Below are positions 32,301-41,300 of a stretch of 64,000 bases of DNA, in pieces; position 1 is the stretch's first letter; the number at the start of each line of letters is the position of its first letter. Source of the DNA: Leptidea sinapis (Eukaryota > Arthropoda > Insecta > Lepidoptera > Pieridae); assembly GCF_905404315.1 (NCBI RefSeq), contig NC_066304.1, positions 5,022,001 through 5,086,000 of the forward strand, read 5' to 3'. The position numbers and the translations under genes were made by a program. The notes under the pieces are model-generated. The model was not told where the DNA came from, ran no database searches, and was given only the letters and a program-made list of their open reading frames with translations.

Positions 32301-35300
32301 AATCGCGTGACGTACGCTTGTGTGGGCGCAACTCATAGGCCTACACAAGCTCTCTTCCGCTTGCGACCGCCGTACGAGAAGGTGCCGGCCGAGACGTTCT
32401 CTCGAGTGTTGAACCACGTGGGTTCCTGTAGTGCCGTGCACCGGTGGATGCTGTGTGGCGAGGAGCAGTAAAGGTAGGTGGTACATGCATTGTTCCTTTT
32501 TTCACGGTTGCTTTATTGCGCCTACCAAATAATCTACAGTCCATTCTTAATATCGAACATTTTAATAATTTATAAATTAATAACAAAAGAATGGACAAAG
32601 AATAGCAGTATCAGATTCAGACAAAAGTTCAGGATGTATCTCACAAAATAACAATAAAATATTGGAAATGGGCAGGACATATGATTATAGGAACATACAA
32701 ATGGAGTAGATGGAGAGAAGAAATTTGTCACTCAATGGTACCCAAGGAATGGAAAAAGAAACAGAGGCAGACCTTGGAGTAGATGGGATGCCGAAATAAG
32801 GCAGGAACAGGAATGGGGAAGATTGGAGGAGGTCTTCTTCAACTGGCAACCGGACCCGCAGAAATTGAGAAAAAGTGATATTTATTAATGATAAACTGGC
32901 CAATTAAAAGGCTAATAATAATATATAGGGGGCAAGCGGGTAAAGCCCCTCATGTGAAGGGAAGTTGTGATTATTGAAACTTCTTTAGTGGCGTTCAGCA
33001 CCTTTCTTGGGATGGGTATAAAATGTTAAACTCACGTCAGGACACGTGACCTGATTGAAACTTCGTAAGAAAGTCGTTGAAATTATGGTTGAACGTTGAT
33101 TTTTCTAAAAGATAAACTTTTTAATGCAAAATACACTGGCCTGCAAAAGTAAGTATCACACTTTTCAAATTAATTTTTTTTCTTAACTATAGAAGGTAGA
33201 GATTTGAGATTAAAAACGTTTTGTTGCAAATTTTATAGGCTTTAATTCTTAGAAACTAAAATTATACATTATTACACGGACTTAAAGAGAATGAACGATC
33301 AACTGTTAATCTTATGGAAATAGCAGTAGAAAAACTAAAAAACGAATTAAATATAAACTTGAGTAACAGTGATATTGACTACATTTACAGAATAGGAAAG
33401 AAAGAGGTAGAAGAACACAGAAAATAAGGCCAGTACTTATTTCACTAACGAACAGATGGATGAAATACGAAATAATAAAAAACAAGAAGAAACTTAAAGA
33501 CATTTATATCACCGATGATTACTCTAAGGAAGTTATTGAAAAGAGAAAAGCACTAAAAATAAAGATGATGGAAGAAAGAAGCAAAGGAAACTTTGCAATT
33601 ATCAAATTTGATAAACTCATAGTTAAAGATAGTACTTCCTCAGAAACTACCCAACGACATAAAAGAAAGCCATCTTCACCTCTAAGCCAAATACGCAAAC
33701 AAACTAATAGCTCAAACAAAGTGAATAGAAAAAATGCGTTTGATGTGATGAGAGAAAGAAGCAGCACTTTATCATCGTTAACGCCAATCATGACCAGAGA
33801 TAAAAACACAGCATAGGAAATAATCATCAGTCACCGCAATAAACCGGAAAGAAAAAACAAGCAAAAACACAATAATTATAAGGAAAATAAGAAACCAATC
33901 CTCAATCCGACTGGTCATCGTGAGGATTTAGACCAAAACCCTCCATCTAAAGAAAAAGAATTATTAAAAATTTGTACATACAACGTGAGATCATTATCCT
34001 CGGTAGAAAGACTTTTAGAATTAACAAACGCACTACAATCTATTAATTGTGACATAATAGGACTTGCTGAAGTAAGAAGACTAGGCTGCAGTATAGAAGA
34101 ATATCAAGAATATATATTTTGTTACATGGGAGAAACTAAAGGCAAGCATGGAGTAGGATTCTTGGTGAAGAAGAGATTTAAGGAAAATATATCAAATTTC
34201 ACAGGAATATCAGAAAGAGTAGCACTGTTACAAATGTCGTTTTACAATTTGAAATAAAAATTTCAATAATACAGGTATACGCACCTACAGAAAAAGCAAG
34301 TGATACAGAAATTGATTAATTCTATGATGACCTTCAAAAAGCGCATGATTTAGCAGACAGCAAGGTTGTAGTTATAGGAGACTTCAATGCAAAAATAGGT
34401 CAACCTAAAACAAGAGAAAGTATGGTCATGGGAAAATATGGTATTGGACAAAGAAACGAAAGAGGAGAAAGATTAATAGAATATGCTCTTGAACACAAAC
34501 TGTCAATAACTAATACGTTTTTTAATAAAAAACAAAAAAATAAATGGACGTGGATGTAGGAGGTCATACAGAACAAAGCTTCCCATCCCTTACACAGAAG
34601 AAGAAACAAAGAATTACTTAGAAAACTGTATATGTTACATGGATTAGAAACAACGGGAATGGGAAAAAGAAATTGATGTACAAAATTATTACAATTTTCT
34701 AGCAGAGGCTATATTACAAAGACCTACACCACAAAAAGTGCAGATAAAGAAAAACCGGAACAGAATATTTAGCGAAAAAACAGACAATCTAATTAAAAAA
34801 AGAACAGAATTGATAAATACAAAAAATAAAAATAAAGAACTTAAAGAAGAATTGAGTAAAATTTACAAAGAAACTAAAAATCGATAAAAAAAGATTACAG
34901 TATTCATAGGAAAAATATTATCACAAAAAATTTAGAAAATCACAGAAGCGTAAAAAGAGCTTTCAAAGAATTGTGTACTCATAAAACATGGATCCCCAAA
35001 ATTGAAAATAAAAGAACCATAGCAAATACTAGAAAAGATATAATGGATCAAGCATCAAATTTTTATAAAGAATTATATCGTAAAACAGAGGAAGAGGAAC
35101 TGAGGTCTGAAATAACAAAACATACAAATAATAAATGTACACAGACAAATGATATTATAATACAAGAAACAGAAGTATATGACAATATTAAAAACCTAAA
35201 AACAAATAAAAGCCCAGGCCCGGACAACATAAGTAATGAGATACTAAAAATTTATGCACCCGTTCTTGTTCCTCATCTAACAAAGCTATTTAATATGATA

Positions 35301-38300
35301 ATTGATACAGAAGTAGTACCGAAACAATGGAATGCATCAGATATCATATTATTATATAAAAAAGGCGATCCTAACAATATAGAGAACTACAGGCCTATTA
35401 ATTTACTGGCAAACATATGTAAATTATTTTCCTCAATAATCTTGAAAAGGATAACACAACAAATTGATAACGAACAACCTGTAGAACAAGCTGGCTTTCG
35501 CTCAGGTTTCAGTACAATGGATCATATTCATACCTTAGAACAAGTTTTCGAAAAATATAAAGAGTACAATAGACCACTTTACGCAGCTTTCGTTGATTAT
35601 AACAAAGCATTCGATAGTATTAGTCATGATTCAATTTGGAAAGCACTTAAATCCCTTAATGTACCTCAAAAATATCAGAACATAATAAAACACATCTACT
35701 CTAATAGTACCAGTAATGTTAAATTGGAAACAAGAGGAGAGTCAATAAAAATCGAACGCGGAGTAAAACAAGGAGACCCTCTGTCCCCAAAAATTTTCAT
35801 TTTGGTACTGGATTATGTATTTCGACAAATTGACTGGGTAAACAAAGGCATAATAGTTAATGGCTGTTTCTTAAGTCATCTAAGGTTCGCTGATGACATC
35901 GTAGTACTAGCAGAAACTCCAAAAGACCTAGAAAATATGATCAATTCACTAGACAAAGAAAGTTTAAAAATTGGATTAAAAATGAATTTCAATAAAACCA
36001 AAGTGATGACTAACAGTTTTCAAATACCCATCACCACTAGCGGCAATGAAATTGAATACGTTGAAAAATATATATATTTAGGCAAACAAATATCATTTGA
36101 TAAAAATTCCAACGAAGAAGAAGTCGAAAGAAGAAGGAATTTAACCTGGAAAAAATTTTGGTCTTTGAAAGAAATTCTAAAGGGAGATTTCAATCTAAAG
36201 CTGAAGAAAACTGTAGTTGACACATGCTTATTACCTTGTCTTCTATATGGATGTCAAACATGGACTTTCACAAATAAAGTTAAACAAAAAATTAGAACGA
36301 CACAGAGAGCAATAGAAAGAAGTATATTGAAAATAAGAAAAATTCAAAAGATAAGAAATGTTCTAATTAGACAAAACCAAAAAATAAAAGATGCACTGAC
36401 CCACGCATTGAAACTAAAATGGCAATGGGCCGGTCATATATCACGACTCACAGACAACAGATGGACGATAAATACAACGAAATGGAAAGGGCCGGTGGGC
36501 ATTAGAAAAGTTGGAAGACCGTGTAAGAGGTGGGCTGATGATGTGATTGAATACGCTGGAAAAGACTGGCTAATATTGGGCAAAGACCGAATAGTGTGGA
36601 AAAAAATGGAGGAGGCCTTCACCCAAAGAGGGGCCCATACTACTAATTAAACATTTATTATTAAGAAATAGAAAAAAAAAAATACTAACATAAAACTATT
36701 CTCTTTTTAAATTCTTATAATATTAGTCTTAAGTTAAGTTTACTAACAATAATTATAAGTTTGTTTTAATTTTTAAATTTAGCTTAACTTAATTATGTAA
36801 TTTAGTATGGGAATACTAAAATTTTTTTGTTTTGTTTTGTTTTGTTTGTTATTTATTTTTTTAATAACTGGTATTGCCTCCTCGAGCTCTGATTACAGCT
36901 TCGAGCCGGTTTGGCATACTGTACACTAGGTTTCGGAGCCGATGTTGGGGAATATTCTCCCATTCTTCTACCAGGGCCTGCTTTAGTGCCCTGAGGGTGG
37001 TGGTCTGCGATTTCTGACTATACTCCCAAGCTCGTCCCAGGCGTGTTCAATCGGGTTGAGTTCAGGACTTCTTGATGGCGAAGTCATCACGCTGATACCG
37101 ACCTCCTGAATATACTCTTGTACGATATGAGCCGTGTGTGGTCGGGCATTATCATGCATCAGCATATTTGCTGCATACTCATTGAGAATCTCTTGAGCAT
37201 ATCTTTGCCCAGTGAGGGTGCCATTTTCTATGGCTACTAGCTCTGTGCGACCTTCTGAAGATATGCCAGCCCATACATGTACACTGCCTCCACCGTGTTG
37301 GACTCTTTCTGAGATGCAGGCTTGAAGATATCGCTCACCAGGTCGCCTGTAAACACTTCGCCTTCCATCAGAAGTGTAAAGGGAGAATCGAGACTCATCT
37401 GCAAACAAAATTCTTGACCATTCTTCTTCATCCCACTGCATGTGTTCACGGGCGTATCGCAGTCTCGCTACTCGATGCTGTCTCTCGAGTTTTGGGCCAC
37501 TCGCTGGTCTTCGGGGTTTCAAATTTGCTTCAGCAAGTCTTCTTCTCACTGTACTGTCACTAATGTAGTCCCTCCGGGTCTGAAGTAGCTGTTGCTGGAC
37601 TTCAACTGCATTTTGGAGGCGATTTATTAACACAGTGGAAATAATATATCTTCTCGGGCACTGGTACACCTGGGTCTGCCATTACAAGGTCTCCTCAGAT
37701 GGTGTCCAGTCTCTTCGTACCTTCGCTTTACCTTCTGGACCGTTCGTACCGTCACACCCACCATTCTTGCAGTGCGACGCATTCTGATGCCTAGTTCCAG
37801 AAAAGCCATGATCCTAGCACATTCTTCAACTGAAAGAGGCATGATAAATAAATGTTATGTGCTTTTTAGCATAAATTTTTAAAACAAGACCCATCGATCT
37901 TGAAAAAAATTTAAAACAGAAAGAAAAATGTGAATGGTAAAATTGTAATTCGGAAACGTCCACTTTGAAAAAGGAATGGTTTTGTTTTTGATGTTTTTTT
38001 TCAGCCAATTCTTAAAAGAAGGTTACCGACTATAAAGTTTTTATGTACAAAATTAAATTCTCTTTGGAGTTCTTTTTATTTCGAAAGTATATCTTGTGAA
38101 CTTAAAACGTTATCCCAATTTTAAAAGTGTGATACTTACTATTGAAGGCCAGTGTAATTGTAACAGTTCTGAAGTGATTTTTTTTGTGTAATATTAATTG
38201 TAATTTTTGTGTACGATAGCGTAAAATTAATATTGTATTTAACCACATTAATGCTAGTACTTTTATACTGATAAATAAAGGAAATCGTGCGCAGTTATTC

Positions 38301-41300
38301 CCTAATCATTCAAAAACATTCAAAAATGCACAACTAATTTATTATTATTATTAATATTCCAGTTTTCATTTCTACCGGTAATCCCAGCGAGCAACCCTTT
38401 TTTTTAATGTTTTTAAACAACATTTAATCGAATTTTTTAAAATATTTTTTAATCAACATTTAATTGAATGTTTTTTGGGCAATACTTATTTTTAAATATT
38501 TTCCTTGGAAAATATTTGTTTGTTAACTTTATCGGTTGTTGTTACACGGAGGTGATAAAACTGGTGGAATCTGCTATATTTCTTGGCATTACTCTGGATT
38601 CAAAATTACAATGGGGCATATATATATATCCCATATTGAAGGATTGGCGAACAGACTTAGTTCGGCGGCATACGTGGTTAAAAAGATTAGACAATTAACT
38701 GACATAGATACGGCGCGACTAGTATACTTTAGTTATTTCCATAGTATTATGTCCTGTGGTATATTGCTATTAGGCAACGCTAACATAATAAGTTTAATTG
38801 TACGATATTACTTTGTAATCATATTATTTTGTGAAAAAAAAAATCCCGCCGAGTTTGTTGCGACCGTTCTTATCAGGTCTGAAGCATATTTTTTGGAATG
38901 GGTGGTACTTTTTGACTTTCAATAAATGATGTCACATGTTATTTTGAATAAAAATAGTTGAATTTGTCAGTTGAAGTTTCACTTCTACAATGTTTCCTAG
39001 CACACAATTCGAGTTTTTTTAACTTATTTTTAAAAATTTGCGGGTAGATCGATAAGGTAGTGGTTGGTGCGGAGTCGCTGCTAGTGACGGGCGCAGTAGT
39101 AGCGACGGCCGGCACACTACAGACCAGCCTGGTGGCTCGTGCTCACAACGTGCCGGTGCTGGTCGCGTGCGAGACACACAAGTTCACCGAGCGCGTGCAG
39201 TACGACGCTTTCGTCTACAACGAGATCGGTCAGTATCCAGATTTATTATTATTGTAACCAGTGGGAGGCTCCTTTGCACAGGATGCTGGCTAGATTATGG
39301 GTACCACAACTGTGACTATTTCTGCCGTGAAACACTAATGTTAGCATTACTGTGTTTCGGTTTGAAGGGTTCTAGCTAAGGGTGAAAGCTAGTGAAATTA
39401 CTGGGCAAATCAAATCAAAATAACTTTGTTCATGTAGGTCACGGAAATGACAATTATGAATGTCAAAAAAATATTTTCTTATTGAATCTACCGCTAATTC
39501 GTAAAGGGTTGAGCAAATGAGAAGAAGTAGCAAGAAACTCATTGCCACTTTTATATCAAGATTTACATTTCCATCGATTTACAAATCATTTCAATTACAA
39601 TATAATATGTAAAATTATGCAACAAACATACTGAGACTTAACATCTTATGTCTCAAGGTGTCGAGCGCAATTGTGGTGTCGCTCAGAATTTTTGGGTTTT
39701 TCAAAAATCCTGAGCGGCACTGCATTGTAATGGGCAGGGCTTATCAGTTACCATCACCTGAACGTCCTGCTCGTCTCGTTCCTTATTTTCATTTAAAAAA
39801 ATCAGTTTGTTATTTGAAGTGATATCCCTCACTTTATATTTTATTATACAGAACATCAACATTATGTTATATTTGACAAACAATGGGTCTTATTTTATAA
39901 AGGAACAAGCACTGACACATGACTCTAATAGATGTACACATCACTCGGTTTGGTTCATTAGTAAAATCTAAATCCAAAAACATAATATAAATTACAATAA
40001 TGGTTAATTAATTTTACTACTTTTTTTTAAGGTTATAATAATTATCAGATTTTATTTTCATTTGAAAAGGAGTAAATATAAAAAGGAAAATGACAAGCAT
40101 TGTGTGGAGCTTGGGCCACTTACAAATATTTTCGATAAATGTTAGAATAAAACAAAGCTTGATAATTCTATTTTCATTCACAAAAAAAAAATATCTGGTT
40201 GGAATCACAATTTAAAAAAATATTAGGTTAAGTTAGTTAGTGCCTACAGAGTTATTCTGAACCATTAACCAATCATGATTTAAAGAATGTTGTAAAAGCC
40301 ACGTATACCTTTAAATAAGTAACTTATCGCATACATAATAAAGTAAGTAGTTACAATACTTCGTACTGCGTAGTAATTTCATAATAAATAACACTCACTG
40401 TAATAAAATTTATTGAAGTAGGCGTTACTTTGCGGAAATCCATAATTATCCATATGTTTTAAAACTTTTGCCAAAATGACGAGACTGGTGCCAGATTTAG
40501 GCGAGTCAACGTGTCCTGAGGATGCAGGGGCGAAACACGTGTCGAATTGTTTAAAGACAAATATTGGCGGAATTAACACTTAAGAAAACTTAAAACATTT
40601 GGATACTCACTGTAATAGTTTCAGCATTTACGGAGAAAATATAATTAGTATCTCAACTCGGCGTAAAAATACAAAACAACGGCATGGAACTGAAATAAAA
40701 TTCAAATATCCTTTGCTGATTGCGAACGTGTAGGTAATTCGTTTCCAGTATAACTTAAAATACTCTGTGGTATTTAGTACGCAAAAAATGACACTGACAG
40801 TCAATGAAAGCATAGACTCACTACATGACAAATTGTTTCGATTCGATTTTAATTATTGAGTTTCATTTGTGGAGCAAACACAACACGGGCTCCGTCATTC
40901 GAATTATGGCAGATTGTAACTCCACCGGACCTCGTATGTGGCAAAGAAAATAAAAGCAAAAAAAGGAGAACCACAACCATAAGAAACATTGTATAATGCG
41001 TCCTATCTCATTTTCTCCTACGTTAAATCTTATGAATTTGGGTGTCTGTCATTGTAATTGAAATGATTTGTAAATCGATGTAAATGTAAATCTTGATATA
41101 AAGGAGTGGCAATGAGTTTCTTGCTACTTCTTCTCATTAGCTCAACCCTTTAGCGGTAGATTCAATAAGAAAAATTTTTTTTTTTGACATTCATAAGTGT
41201 CATTTCCGTGACCTACGTGAATAAACTGATTTTGATTTGTCTCTTTTAACTGGCGCTTTTTCATTTCATCCACTTTCAAATCACAACGATGCTAAAGAAG

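Larger units (their letters stand above)
33134..38154 (-). mobile_element. Tc1-like transposon, interrupted by an RTE LINE (intron 7)
   Basis: The left end CACTGGCCTGCAAAAGTAAG is mirrored at the right end by ATTGAAGGCCAGTG, with AAGTATCACACTTTT inside both. TA target dinucleotides flank it (33132-33133 and 38155-38156). The transposase lies on the minus strand next to the right end. The left end, its 3' UTR, is separated from the stop codon by about 3.6 kb of inserted LINE. Both ends remain recognisable, so the order of events is clear: Tc1 entered EIF2B4 intron 7 first and the LINE entered Tc1 afterwards. Confidence 0.92.

Noticed and set aside
34971..36650. Longest ORF in the window as a possible host gene
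   Set aside because: Carries RTE reverse-transcriptase motifs A-C and the RTE carboxy terminus, and lies inside a Tc1 element.
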